Positions 1 through 12,081 of a DNA stretch of 64,000 nt are shown in pieces; the first letter of the stretch is position 1, and every line of letters starts with the position of its first letter. The notes beneath the pieces are model-generated. The model was given only the letters and a program-made list of their open reading frames with translations, was not told the DNA's origin and made no database searches. A program made the translations under genes and the position numbers. Source of the DNA: Heliocybe sulcata (taxonomy: Eukaryota; Basidiomycota; Agaricomycetes; Gloeophyllales; Gloeophyllaceae); contig ML213511.1 in assembly GCA_004369045.1 (NCBI GenBank), forward strand, positions 1,008,278-1,072,277. Direction: 5' to 3'.

Positions 1-669
1 GAGGGCAGTCGCGACCTCCAGAGAGGAGCTGTGGATGCGCGCAGATTGGATCCGAAAGCGGATGTAGCTATTATTGGATTATATAGAGAACATCTCTGAA
101 GATGAGACCTGGGAAGCCCATTCCAGTCTGCACAAAAAAGGGCCTCACAGTGTATGACGTCATACATCTCGCCCTGCCTGAGGTGGACTCTCTTGAGGTT
201 CTCACAGAACTCGAGTGGTATTGCCTTCTGCGATGTATCTGCAGCCCATCAATATTTCGGCATTTTGCAGGAGAAGTAGCGCTCCAGCACAATGTACAGC
301 GGTAGCTCAGCGGCGTGTCGTAGAAAACACTTGCGGCACTACGACGATACGACCGGTATAATACTTGTTCCGACACAATAGCTGTCTCAGGCTGTCCTCT
401 GTGGGTCAGAGATCATGAACGAAGAGCGTATGCCGTGGGACCCACACAAGAACGTCCAAGTAAAAGTTGCCATAAAAGGGAAGGCAGGAAAGCTGAGAAG
501 AAATCCGTATGAGTTCGCGACTTCGAACAGACTCCTCTATTGTTACAGCGGCTGCTCGCTACAGTGAGTGCCTCATCAGAATGATATGTCTTACCGCGCT
601 TCATGTCCTCGGTATATATAGAGCAATGCACAGGGACAACAGACACGTTTACTTCCTCTTTGTAACGCA
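1..669. other. left edge, no gene recognised
   Basis: No reading frame here resembles a known family or joins convincingly to the kinase that starts at 670. The stretch probably holds the 5' region of that kinase. Confidence 0.4.
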
Positions 670-2716
670 ATGCTACCCGACATACAGACAGTCATAGCTG
701 CTGGTCCAGCGGTCGCAGAGACCACCGTCCACATTGCCGGCGTACCAGGTCTAGGATCGCTTCTTTTGCTTGTAAAAGAGATTACAAAGTTGCCTCAGGA
801 CGTTTCGAGCAACAGGCATGTGCTAATTCTATGGCTTGCTTCTGCCGTCTAATCAATACATCCCAGGAATGCATCTCAGCAACTGGCTGGACGTTGCGAG
901 CTACTAGTGCAAGCCCTACAGGAGAACGGTCAGAAACACTTGACTGTGGTCCAGGCTGCCGAAATGTGAGTCTTCGTTTTAGCAGGTCACGTATAGACTC
1001 AGGCTAAGATCTCTTACCTAGCGTTCTCAATGACATTCGGATACGTATGATAGAGTGGACAGAGCTGGGACCGATCCAAGCTTTTGCGAAGCATGGCCAA
1101 ATTGCGAAGGAGGTTGGCCAGTGTCATCTCAACCTTACCGCTTGTTGCGATCAGTTCAATGTGCGATGGGTCAGGCATGCATACCATGCACCAACTGATC
1201 ATTTGCTCTCAGATCCGCTCCGGACTTCTCACTGATGCATGGCAGACGGAATACGAGAAACGCTGTCAAGAAGACTCGCTACTGATGATACGATATTTGT
1301 CGGATATCAGGAACCATGATGAAATCATGAGCGAAATTGTGAAATGTGACGCCGTGGCAATTCAACAGATTTTCAGTATAATGCAGCAGGTATGCAGCAT
1401 GTGTTTGTTCTGTCTCTGCCCTAATTGTTGGGCCATAGGCGCTTTCATCCGACGTGTTGCACAGCGAGGGCAGTCGGCCTGGCCTGGAGAAGAATCTTTA
1501 CGATGCTTTACAAAGAACTGGTTATCTCTTGCCAGATAAACAATTGCTCAACGACGAAGTTGCTGTTGCTCAGGCTATAGGGATAAGGCCCGGCTTCGTG
1601 ACGATAGACATTTGCGAGGGCGTATTCCTCGGGCATGAGCGAGTCACTGTCAAGAAGCTGCGCAGTATGCAACCCGAGCCTCTGACCATAGCGGTACGCT
1701 TCCGCCTTACAATAATACACCCAGCGTGACGTATTCTTCACAGCGCTTCCGCCGGGAGGCGACAGTTTGGAGCAAGGTCTGGCGCGATAAACAAGGAAGA
1801 AAGTATACCGTCCCTGTCTATGGGTGGTACCACTGTGATCCTTCACTACCATGGAAGCCTATGTACGTTGCCCCATTTCTCGTTCTGTCGAGTCGCCTCT
1901 TTTTTACGCTGTGGTCATGCAGGCACCTCGTTTATCCATATTACCCCAATGGGACATCCATAGCCTATGTGATGCAGCACCATGACGTCGATCACATTGC
2001 CATAGTGAGCCTATATCACAAGTTACTAGTCACTCTGGCTCAGCATGGCTTAGCTCCAAGGAATCGCGAAAGGACTTAGTGCTTTGCATGGGATCGACGT
2101 GATACACGGTGACCTACGCGGGGTATGACCACGGTGTCAAGTCTCGGAAATGAGTGCTGAATGCTGCTTACAGATCAGCGTTATGATAGATCAGACGGGT
2201 CAACCTCTCCTCACGGATTTCGGTCTATGCAAAGTAAGTACGCTCCTTCGAGATGCACAGTGATCTCACGTCTTTGAATTCCGCAAGTTCGTCGAAGACA
2301 TCGATACATATTTATCTGAATCCGTGCAAATGAGCATGACCAACGAGCTGTCAATGCGATGGTATGCTCCCGAGACTATCCACGACATGTCGCAGAGTAA
2401 GCAGTCAGACATATACATGTACGGCATGACCGTTCTTGAAGTGCGTCTCCTCCCACTGAAACCCGTCCGTGCTTTCTGACATCACCACACCGATCAGATA
2501 CTTACGCACGAGCGTCCGTTCTCCGATATTAGATCTATCCGCACCGTGATGAGAAAGGTGATCGACGGGGACCGCCCCCAGAGGCCGTACGACAGGCGTA
2601 TAGTGCAGCGAGGCCTCGACGACGACGTCTGGGGCTTGCTAGAGAGGTGCTGGAAGCAAGATCCTTCACAGAGACCTGCTATACAAGAGGTCGTGGACTA
2701 CATGCTCTCATTATAG
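670..2716 (+). CDS. TKL-like protein kinase with N-terminal helical domain
   Basis: The spliced model encodes about 502 residues. Exons are 670-819, 880-965, 1022-1160, 1213-1389, 1439-1693, 1744-1862, 1923-2004, 2054-2122, 2174-2233, 2288-2440 and 2498-2716; all phases agree. Residues 1 to about 190 are helix-rich (HIAGVPGLGSLLLLVKEI near the start) and resemble the adaptor or MLKL-type helical bundle found before many basidiomycete kinases. The kinase domain follows: beta-3 lysine in VTVKKLR, catalytic loop HGDLRGIS, DFG in TDFGLCK, APE in RWYAPE, and C-lobe WGLLERCWKQDPSQRP. HRD has become HGD and the loop asparagine is serine, so activity is doubtful. The fold is clear; the substrate and pathway are unknown. 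The start is the first in-frame ATG of the first exon. Confidence 0.85.
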
Positions 2717-3587
2717 ATCTGCGGTGCGATACTGGAATCGGACTTCGTTGCACACTTTCAGTAGCGGAGCGGTCTCTAGGATGTGTGCGGCTGCATACCG
2801 GTCAAAACTTATGGTTGTCGAGGAAACGAAACGTGTTTTGTGGCCAAATGGATAACGCAGTCCTTGATCGCAGTTCAGGCGTGCGCCTGCAAATCAGATG
2901 TCTGCAAACTCTCCGCTTGTCGAGTACCCTGTCTATCGTCGTTTCCAAACTTCGATTACGTCGCAGAGCAATATCACACTGACGCTTTGGTTGTCGATAT
3001 CCCGGAAGTTTCATAGTGCGAATGACTGGAATTCGCGTCTTCCATGACAGTCAATCCCTTGTGTATTAGCCGCACCACTCTTAAAGTTTCTCCGAAACAG
3101 TATGGACTCACAGACGCCAGACGTCCTGACCCGGACTGTCCTTCGCCTCTGCAATGCTGCACCATGTTTCTTGCCGAGTGCATCTCAGCGGAGTTGTGTC
3201 CTACCTCTCCTCAGGCGAAGTCGATCTCGACTCGAATGTGATGCATGAGGTATGTTTGTGGACTTACCGAGATTTCAGCAGCCACCGATACGAGTAAATC
3301 AAAAGCTTCGGAGCATCTAGTTCTGAAACTCGTTTACAGGCCATGCATTTCCCAGACCGTTCACGCTCTTCAAGTTCTGTGGCGATGTCGGTGACCATCT
3401 GGACTGGGCCTGTGTTAAACGCCGCCCACGCAAACCGTGATACTACTTGATCATATGCAGCCTACACCTCTGATCGGTCTTCGGTCAATTCGGTTGAACA
3501 CTACATATAAAAGGATCTCCTCACCTAGGAACCTTCCTGCCAGCTACCATCCGAGTACGACACCCAAGCGGATAGAGTAGACTTGAA
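2717..3587. other. intergenic region
   Basis: It separates two genes on the same strand. No coding frame was recognised. It holds the promoter of the aldo/keto reductase, including a TATA-like box at 3506-3512. Confidence 0.5.
3506..3512 (+). promoter_or_regulatory. TATA-like box of aldo/keto reductase gene
   Basis: TATAAAA lies 76 nt before the ATG at 3588, a plausible distance for a fungal TATA element. Inferred from sequence only. Confidence 0.35.
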
Positions 3588-4878
3588 ATGGCCCGTATTA
3601 CCTACCCAGCACGTCATCTTGGTGCTCATGGCCCGACTGTAAGCGCGATAGGTTACGGAGCTATGAGTAAGCCATACCTTCTTTCTCGTGTCTTTTGGGA
3701 CATGTCTCAAGGGGAACCTAGCCATTGGTGGAACGTACTATGGCCAAGTGAATGAAGACCAAGCTCTCCAGGCACTGACTTATGCTGCTGATCGCGGCCT
3801 CACCTTCTGGGATACGTCTGATGCATATGGACCTAGTCAGCGGCCTTGCAGTCTTTTGAATAGGCATCAGCGCTCACGCATTGACTGTGTAGGCGAGGCT
3901 ATCATCGGGAAATGGGTCGGAACCACGGGTAGACGGTCCGAAATATTCCTCGCGACTAAATTCGGCGCTGTGGATCAGACGCCCGGTGTCGCAAACCCGT
4001 ACAAGCAGAACAGCAAGCCCTCATACATGAGGCGCCAGGTTGAGAACTCGCTCAAAGCACTCTGCACGGATTATGTTGATCTGTACTACCAACATCGTGT
4101 GGACCCCGAGGTGCCAATTGAAGGTGATATTACTTCCGCATTTTCATGGACGTGGAGACACTGAAGAAATGTCGCAGTCGTGATGGAGACGCTTCGGCCG
4201 TATCTGCAGGCAGGACGGATCAGATATATTGGCTTGTGCGAGTGCAGCATTGAAGTGTTGAAGAGGGCAAAGAGCGTCGCCGGAGTTGGCGAGAAGATAA
4301 TAGCTGTGCAGATGGAGGTGTCTCCGTTCGACCTTGAAGTTGTCAGATCAGGCTTCCTTGACGCTGCACGAGAATTAGGGGTAGGGATTGTTGCTTACTC
4401 GCCTTTAGGCCGTGGTGCGTCAATTACTTCTGGCGTATCATCAATTTGCTTGTCTGACTGGTTGAGCTGTGAAGGCTTGATAACTGGCAGGTACAAGTCT
4501 CAGCAGGACTTTGCGCCGGACGACGTGCGGCAGATGATGCCCCGTTTCTCTGACAAGAATTTCCCCAAGAATCTTCAGCTCGTAGAGAAGTTCAGGGCAG
4601 TCGGAGGGAAGTATAATGCCACTGCGGCGCAGATGGCGCTTGCTTGGATGGTTACGACATATCCCGATATCGTGCCAATTCCTGGGACAAAAGACATATA
4701 TCGACTGGAAGAGAATGCGAAATCTGCGGAGATCAAGCTGGATATGGAGGATTTGAAAGAGTTGAACGATGCTGTTCACGCTGCAGATGTTGCTGGTGCC
4801 CGATATCCTCCCGAGTATGCTTCTGTCTTCAACGACACTTGCATTCGCCTGGACGCTTGGCAAGTGGACTTCGAGTAG
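3588..4878 (+). CDS. aldo/keto reductase (AKR superfamily)
   Basis: Five exons (3588-3666, 3722-3835, 3893-4123, 4178-4414, 4475-4878) give about 354 residues, normal for the plant/fungal AKR group related to pyridoxal reductase and YakC. It should be a cytosolic NAD(P)H-dependent carbonyl reductase with a TIM-barrel fold. The catalytic tetrad is visible: Asp and Tyr in WDTSDAYG, Lys in FLATKFG, His in YYQHRVDP. The conserved barrel segments YIGLCECS and YSPLGRGLITGRYKS and the cofactor-binding region PIPGTKD are present. The substrate cannot be told from sequence. No obvious defect. Confidence 0.92.
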
Positions 4879-5085
4879 TTCTGCCTAGTGAGAGTGTCAA
4901 TCTCGTCGTGAATGCGAATGTAGAACGATAACTCTTGGAAGGCCGAATTCTGCTAGAAACATGCGTCAAGAACGCGGGCCGTTTCTATAAGTCGTCGAGG
5001 GACTCCAGGCAGCTTCCTGTTTTACAGCATACAGAACTTGAGCGCAAGCCATAGGACGTGATACCATCTCCAAATCCGCAAAACA

Positions 5086-6339
5086 TCACACAGGGTGCGA
5101 GCGTATGAGGTTACGGAGTCTCTCCTCATGCTGGTATTTGTCCAGAGCCGACGCTTTCCATTCTAGCCACATCTTCTTGGGATCCTCTGCATTGCGTCCT
5201 TGCAGAGCAGCTAGCAAGCCGGCGAAGAGATTGGGGAACCATACTCGGTCATCAATATCTCCAGCAATGCAGTGCAATAGACGATGCTGCAATCGTCCAT
5301 TTCGGACGTGAGCCGCTAGATCGTGGCTACCCTTCTCTTCTAGAACCTCCGCGAAAACTTCCTCGTATTCGCTAAGCTCGTTGCTGCCATCGTAGTAAGA
5401 TACGATATCCAGGAGGAAGAATGGAGCACAGAATGCCTGCGCCTCGCACGTCGTCTGTGCCCACTCCCAGTCTATTATGCCGGTGATATTTCCATCATCA
5501 TCGATAAGAATATGGTCGCCCTTATCATCCATGTGCCTCAGAAAGAAGGCTGGCCGATCCAGGTCCTGGAACGGAGAATACGTGGCAATGTAGTCTCGTA
5601 GGTACCGGTGAACCAGGTATGCTTCCACAGAGTCACGAGGATAAGCCTCGCGATGGCTGATGAGATCCAGCTGGCGATCAATGATTGCGATTTGATACTT
5701 GGTCCAGGATGAGAATGGCCCAACGAGGTCAAGCTCTCCATCTACGGCGTCTGCGGTGTTGTCCGCCAAGAGAGGCCCGACAGAGGGATCGCCTGGATTT
5801 GCAAGGCAGCCAATAAGAGGGAAAGGGTGCCGCCTAAGCTTGATGACTATGTCCGCGAACTGGCTGAGGAACCTTCGCCGGCGCTGTTCGCCTAGGGAAT
5901 ACCAGTCCAGCTCCTCACCAGACAGCCTTTCCATGATAATATAGCTCACTCCAAGCGGGCTCGGTCTGCTCGCAACTGCATAGTCGTATACGATTGGAAC
6001 CGGAATACCGGCACTGGCCAGATATTGGAGAGTAGCAACTTCGCTGAGAACAATACGCTCCTGCAGTTGAGGAGGGGACGATGATGCATTTTGGCGACGC
6101 AGGCGACATATCCAGTAGACATCGTCCTGGAATCGTATGTTGAGGTGGTAGTTCATTCCGCCCAGAGCCAAGCGGACATAAGCAGAATCATAAGTGGCAC
6201 CTTCGAGAGTGCATGGGATACCGCCACGCAGTTCGCTTGCTCTCGCTTGCAACGCATCTGGCTGAAAGCTGGACAGCAGAGATGAAATTTCCTGTTGGAG
6301 CGCTTTATCGCTCGCGCAGTTCCACCTGGACTCGTCAGT
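5086..6339 (-). CDS. APH-family phosphotransferase-like protein
   Basis: An uninterrupted frame runs from 6339 down to the stop at 5086, over 400 codons with no in-frame ATG near its beginning. It appears to open at a splice acceptor near 6340, so the first exon is unidentified. The aminoglycoside/choline-kinase-like fold is recognisable from YIIMERLSGEELDW in the linker, FLRHMDDKGDHILIDDDG at the catalytic loop and GIIDWEWA with the metal-binding aspartate. The usual loop is HGDLHPGNI; the H-x-D pair survives but the following asparagine is histidine. Fungal members are rarely characterised, and nothing ties this one to antibiotic resistance. It is tail-to-tail with the aldo/keto reductase, 207 nt apart. 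Confidence 0.8.
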   Translation of the reverse strand, partial: TDESRWNCASDKALQQEISSLLSSFQPDALQARASELRGGIPCTLEGATYDSAYVRLALGGMNYHLNIRFQDDVYWICRLRRQNASSSPPQLQERIVLSEVATLQYLASAGIPVPIVYDYAVASRPSPLGVSYIIMERLSGEELDWYSLGEQRRRRFLSQFADIVIKLRRHPFPLIGCLANPGDPSVGPLLADNTADAVDGELDLVGPFSSWTKYQIAIIDRQLDLISHREAYPRDSVEAYLVHRYLRDYIATYSPFQDLDRPAFFLRHMDDKGDHILIDDDGNITGIIDWEWAQTTCEAQAFCAPFFLLDIVSYYDGSNELSEYEEVFAEVLEEKGSHDLAAHVRNGRLQHRLLHCIAGDIDDRVWFPNLFAGLLAALQGRNAEDPKKMWLEWKASALDKYQHEERLRNLIRSHPV

Positions 6340-7540
6340 CTAGTGGAAACGCCTATCAGTGGCAATATACCGTAACGTCGTGATAGCTGACCTCGCGGCT
6401 CGGGCAATCGTGATACGAGGCGTCGTTGTGTATGGCGCACAGGCGCCGTTCACAGAGGCGACAGGCTCCGTCCTTCCGGACAGATGGCTGTCTGCAGCTC
6501 GCAAAATCACAGACATGCAGAGGCATCTTGGGACAGGATGTATAGGACGAGCGGCTGGGTGATCAAGGGGCGGTTCTTGCCAGAAACACGAACAGGAGCG
6601 CGCGCGTCCTCGCTCGCGGGAACAAACCTTTTGACGGTCACGTGGAAGAAGTTTATATCGTGAGTCATGCCTGTTTGTGGGTCCCTGCAGGTCCTTTCTA
6701 GCCGGGCGTACCTTACCATCCATCGCTCCGAGTCTTGCTAATCGATGAATGGAAGCAACAGCGTGGTTAAGTGCAGCAGGATACTCACAGCTATCTTAAC
6801 AAATAAATACTTCTCTGCGTTTTCGCCCGGCGAAGAGAAAGACGATGTTTACCACAAGGTGAAATGGTGCAGGGTGCTGATACCTGATTGAACGCATAAG
6901 ATATAGTTCTAGGACGGCGCTGAGAATAAAAGAGACACGGACCAGAGTTACTCTGAGCGCTGCAAGCGCCAGTAACTCATGTGGCTGTCTGATATACGCC
7001 CAGGGTTGACGCCACTTCAAGAGATACTTATGGGCGACTGTATCCGCGAAGCCGACAGATGAGCCTAGCAACTGATTCGTAAAAGCCTCGAGAACTGTCG
7101 CTGCCGCGAAAAGCTTCAGGGGTGTGCAGTAGTCGCGTCCTGTGAAAGGATCCGAAGAACCCAGATTGGAGCCGCTGGCAGATGATGCGCTGAGTGAAAT
7201 CCAGATAAATCAGTCAATAAGATCGCCGCCCAGACGTGGAAAATGCTGGCTCTGAGGAATTACCTGGTAAGGACAGGCTTTTTGTCACAGATATGGGGAA
7301 GAGGCAGTTCAAGAAGCTGCTGATGAGGCTACAGATGGTGCGAGAACTCGAGTCAGCATTTCAAACCCTTCGTCAATCATCGAATGGGGCTTCACCGTCC
7401 TGGCGACCACGCCAACCGCTCCTAATGGTGCACGGACCTTGGGAATGTATATAAGACCCCGATTCAGTGCCCTGGAGAGCAACCATTGGTTCCGCGAACA
7501 GCTCTCTATCCATTCATACACCACCAGCCGCTACACCAAT
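6340..7540. other. intergenic region with possible unidentified exons
   Basis: The first exon of the APH-like gene should lie here on the minus strand but could not be fixed. A minus-strand pair of segments (about 6831-6775 and 6721-6507) can be joined across a 52-nt intron-like gap, but the product matches nothing known to me. No confident gene. Confidence 0.3.
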
Positions 7541-7868
7541 ATGGTTGCGCAAAAATGCAGACACCCCGGATGCGTCCGGTGGGCACAGACCGGCTATGAT
7601 TATTGCAGTGAGCGTATGTCCATCCCATCCACCACAGGGCTCGCGGTATCACTGACCTCGTTTCATTGGCAGACCAAGGATCCCACCAGGTCACGGACAG
7701 CATCAATTCCTGCTTGCCGCTGGACCCAAACAGTCAGTGGTACCAAGCAATTTCAAAGAGCCTTCTACTGACCATGATGCCTCCACCATAGAAGTCTTCC
7801 TCGGCCACACCGATGCAAAGCAAGAAGCCACTGTCGACTTCCACATCGTCCATGACCTTGGTTATTGA
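7541..7868 (+). CDS. small Cys/His-rich protein, 74 residues
   Basis: Proposed exons are 7541-7613, 7673-7689 and 7734-7868, with phases that agree. The N-terminus, with cysteines spaced in KCRHPGC and a later YCSEH, looks like a short zinc-binding module of the kind seen at the start of various basidiomycete proteins. The rest is polar (motif FLGHTDAKQEATVDFHIV). The last intron is only 44 nt, and skipping it leaves a different C-terminus ending at 7791, so the tail is uncertain. Function unknown. Confidence 0.4.
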
Positions 7869-8882
7869 ACCAGTTAGACCCGCGCAAGCCCAGAGGATGG
7901 CCCCATAATCTATGGACAGTTTTTTCGCACTTCTTTCCTCGCGTTATCTCATGCTGATTTCTGTGTAATTGACTGAGCGTCCCCTGTCAGCGTGTTAGAA
8001 GTCCCTTACGCACCTCGTGTGTCTGTTCAAGGTCGATGGCCTGGTCGGTGTTCGGCAATCGTATTGTGCTTCTATGCTTCTCCTTTCCTGCTTATACTAG
8101 TTGCATCAGTATCAAGTGACTCTGTCAGATGAATGCATGTTCACCTGTATTCAGGCCCAGAAGAGGCTGAAGTGCATACTACCACTCAATCAGACATATG
8201 TTTACCAGCAATCCACCATCGTGAAGGCAACAACCCCTTGTCAGAGTCTGTTGCACCATCCATCCAGAGTCGTCTCGTGTGGGCGTATAAAGAGAACTCA
8301 AAGTACATTTGCTAAAAGTCACTCATATTCAATACTGAACTGATCAGGAGATCCTCTGAAGTCTCGTACCTTATGCTTATAACTGCCGCTTCAGATTTAC
8401 CAGCATCAAAAGTATTACTCTCAGGTCGTCGATGCTTTTAGGAAGACCGTGGGAGCACATCGGCCATACCCGAACCGAGCTAACTCTTACTCTCTAAGCG
8501 TGCAATCTTTGACGACTTGCGATGGCAGGTATTGAAGTTTACTTCCTGTGCATCCTTTTGGATGACTAACATTTAGGTCGTAGGACTTCTCCTCCGGCGG
8601 CCATATGTTGAACGGAAGTGGCCAATCTTGTCGGCGGCTGGACGGGAAAGCATGTTTCTGTCAGATGACCACGCCCACCTGATAGAAGTGTAATAGCGTC
8701 TCAATTGGTAGTGTCCTCTGATCTACCCATAGCTTACTTACGCGGAAGATCCTTTCGTCCAGCATCCAATTCTCATCATATGACCTGGATTGCCCGAGCA
8801 TTCGCACACCCATATAATGCTTGGGGGTGAGTAGTAGCGAGCTCGTTTATCTCTCCGGCCTCAGCTTAGCACGCTGAGCGAC
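7869..8882. other. intergenic region upstream of P450
   Basis: About 1 kb without a recognisable coding frame. It presumably holds the P450 promoter. Confidence 0.4.
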
Positions 8883-10789
8883 ATGGGTTTCAACAACACT
8901 GAGAGCGACGTGCTCTCGAAGCTTGGCCAATGGTCTGGGCGAATAGGTTACTCTGACCTTCTGGTGTTACTCCCAATCTGCGCGCTTGTGCTGATTGCGG
9001 ACTACGCTCGCATGCTCTATCTACATTTCAAGATGGTGAGTCGTCTCGAACACATACCTCTCCTCAGAGATGTGACGTCTTCTTATAGCCACCCGGCCCA
9101 CTACCCCTGCCCATCATCGGCTGCACTTACCTCCTCCCAGACGAGAAACCCTGGATCTACTTCGAAGAGCTCTCGAAGAGATACAACACCCCCGTCATAA
9201 CCTTCTGGATCGGGCGCAACCCCACCGTCTGGATTAATGATGCCTGGGCAGCCTCCGAGCTCCTCGACAAGCGCGCAGGTATCTATTCGTCCCGCCCGCG
9301 CATGGTCGTCTTTGGCGAGCTCGGCAGCGGTCAGTCCAACCTCGTCACGATGAAATACGGGGACAGATGGAGACTCCACCGCAAGCTAACACATATGGGC
9401 GTCGGGATGCAAAAGATCCGCGATTACAGGCCCTTTCAGAATGACGAGAGCCGTGTCGTGGCGTACGATCTGCTCCACAATGCTGATGATTATGTGCTCC
9501 ATTTCGAACGTTACGCTGCAAGTGTTGTGTCCATCATCGGATACGGCAGAAGGATATCGACGTTCAAGGACCCAATTATCCCAGAGGTTATCGCTGTAAT
9601 GCACCGCGCGGCAGATCTCAACGTTCCAGGAAAGAAATTCCCCATGCTCATGGAAACGTTCCCAAGTGCGTACCTATATTTCAGGTTAGTATAAACCATG
9701 ACCCATATCTCCTTCCCACAGTCCTCGCAAAGTTCCCCACCAAAATCGCGCCCTGGAAGCACGGTCTCGGTGGTGGCCGTCAGCGGGGCCGCAACTTCTT
9801 CTATGCCCTCGCCGACGAAGCGGCAAAAGAGTCCGAACAGCCCTGCTACTCCAAAACTCTCTTCGACCACGCCGGCGACCTCTCCGTCCAAGAAATCGCT
9901 GCGCTCTCCGGGAACCTCTTCGGCGCGGGGAGCGACACGTCCGCGTCCACCCTTATCACGTTCGTCCTCGCGTGCTGTGCGTTCCCCGAGACGTTGCCGC
10001 GGGCGTGGGAGGAGCTGGATAGAGTCGTGGGCCCCAATCGGAGCCCGCATTTTGACGACGAGAAGGACTTGCCGTATGTGAAGGCATTCGTGAAGGAGGT
10101 GCTGAGATGGAGGAGCGTCGCGATCATCGGGGGGCAGCCGCACGCGCCCATTCAGGACGACTATTTCCAGGTGCGCATACCACTCACCACACCCAACCTT
10201 CCTTCCTCCCTTTCCCTTGCCCCATCCTAACACGTGTTCTGTAGAACTGGTACATCCCGAAAGACACCTGGGTGCAAGGCAACGTCTGGGCCATCCACCA
10301 CCATGCGCGCGACTTCCCTGAGCCCGACCGCTTCCTCCCAGAACGGTACTTCGACGATAGTCCATACCACCGCCCCTTCCCCAACGACCGCGGGTACATG
10401 ACTTTCGGCTGGGGGCGGCGCGTGTGTAGTGGGCAGGGGCTGGCAGAGCAGGGCACGTTTATTACCATCGCGAGGTTGCTGTGGGGGTTTAGGATCGAGA
10501 AAGCGCTGGATGAGCAGGGGAGGGAGGTGCCGGTGGATATTTTTGCGTATACGTGAGTACCCTGCTTCCTGTATTTGCGTTTTGGGTGCATGGCGGGGTG
10601 CTGATGAGAGGGGCATGCAGGAATGGCCTGAATATGCGCCCGCAGCCGTTCAAATGCCGGATTACGCCGAGAAATGAGGCGATCAGGGACACGATTGAGC
10701 AGGAGGGAAGGCAGGCGCTGGAGGATCTCGCGAAGTACGAGGGGGAGACGAAGTATAGAATGAGTACCTTCTATGGTCAGGATATCTAG
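8883..10789 (+). CDS. cytochrome P450 monooxygenase
   Basis: Five exons (8883-9035, 9089-9665, 9722-10170, 10245-10552, 10621-10789) give about 551 residues, a normal length for a fungal microsomal P450. A membrane anchor (DLLVLLPICALVLIADYA) is followed by the proline-rich hinge PPGPLPLPIIG. The I-helix oxygen-binding motif AGSDTSAS, the ExxR helix in KEVLRW and the haem-binding loop FGWGRRVCSGQGLAEQ with its cysteine are intact. The GGQPHA stretch and the loop are typical of the large OrdA-like P450 clans of Agaricomycetes, which hydroxylate varied small molecules. It should sit in the ER and need P450 reductase. The substrate is not predictable. It converges with the OCD-family gene, 172 nt apart. 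Confidence 0.95.
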
Positions 10790-10961
10790 TCAGCTAGAAG
10801 ATGCGGATACTCTTCGGTGCAGTGTTGTATATTCTCTTGCGGCTTCTTACATGTTGTATTACTTTCTAAATTAGATGGTAGCTGGTATGATGAGAGGAGA
10901 TGCCTGTGTACGGATCCTGGAAACAGAGTAAGAATGACTTACCGGTTGCCCTTCCCGTCGA

Positions 10962-12081
10962 TCAGTCGTAGTCATCCACGATCGTCCCAATACCTAGCTC
11001 TTCCGCTCGACTCACCACGGCAGTCGTGATCATCACATCCTGCACGCCAACGCCTACAGACTTGAAAATCGTCACATCTCCTGTCGCCCTGACAGCGTTG
11101 ACCACGTCTCGCTTCGCCGTCCATTCACCACTGTTGTCCTGGGCTACGCTGACGAGCTCACCGAGCTCTACCAGTTTCTCTTCCGTCGCTTGCGTATCTA
11201 TAAGTTCCCCGGCTTCTTGCAGGCATGCCGATCGTGAATCGACGATAACCCTGCCAGCTCGGCGGATCAGTTCTGTGGAAACTTCGTGCATTGAGGGCTT
11301 GTAGGATCCGACGAGGATAATGTGCGTCCCAGGTTGGACCCAGTCTGAGGCGAAGAGGGGGGCGGTGGAAGAAGTGGCTGTTACAATGATGTTGGCGGAT
11401 TTGACGGCCTCTTGGGTTGCAGACGGGTCTCCTCCTGTTATTGAGAGGAAGGTGACGACCGGAAAGTCGGCTTTGAGAGTTGACATGAGAGATGCTAGAC
11501 GGGCGTTCACTGATCTGTTCACAATATTGACAGTTCGGATGGATGGGAACAGGCGGAGGTGCAGGGATATATGCGCGCTGATCTGAGCTCCTGCTCCGAA
11601 GGCGGTCAAATGTGTGGGCTTGGCTCCGCCCAGGACGAGCACAGAAGAGAGAAGCGACCCTTGGGTACGTTGCCAGTGAGATTCAGGTGCACGTCTATAA
11701 TGGCGACATACCGCCAGCCGTTCGGACAGCAGTCAAGCTCCTGGCGTTGACCAGCGCTTTCGTTCCGCCCGTCTCTTCGTCGATGACCATCGTCGACGCC
11801 GGTAGGCCTCCGTCTTTGACCTTGTCCATCATCGGCACCGAAACCACCTTGATGGTTGTCCCTGTGTCTTTAACTCGCGAAGGCATAAAGAGAACGGTGT
11901 GGTTCGCCGTCTGGATTGAGGTTCGATGGGGCGAGGAGATGGCTTCTGCATTGTCGTTTGCAGCTTTCGTTGAAGATGATAGGAGAGAAAAAATCACGGC
12001 GGATTGCCTTAGCAGGTCCGATGTCGAGAAGCTCGACGTTACCTGGCGGATATTGGCAGCCGAGAGTATTCGCAGCGACAT
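10962..12081 (-). CDS. ornithine cyclodeaminase/mu-crystallin family protein
   Basis: Two exons (12081-11712 and 11659-10962) encode about 355 residues. The ATG at 12081 begins MSLRILSAANIRQV, the usual family start. The family joins a substrate-binding half (SVPMMDKVKDGGLPAS; RTAGGSL after splicing) to a Rossmann NAD(P)-binding half with FGAGAQISAHI at its start. Members include ornithine cyclodeaminases, alanine dehydrogenases, ketimine reductases and opine- or siderophore-related enzymes, so only an imine- or amino-acid-type redox or deamination reaction is predicted. It is tail-to-tail with the P450 and head-to-head with the SDR that starts at 12397, so the last two share a short 315-nt promoter region. 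Confidence 0.9.

Noticed and set aside
9511-10365. Long minus-strand ORF of 284 codons
   Set aside because: Antisense shadow of the P450 exons; low-complexity composition and no family resemblance.
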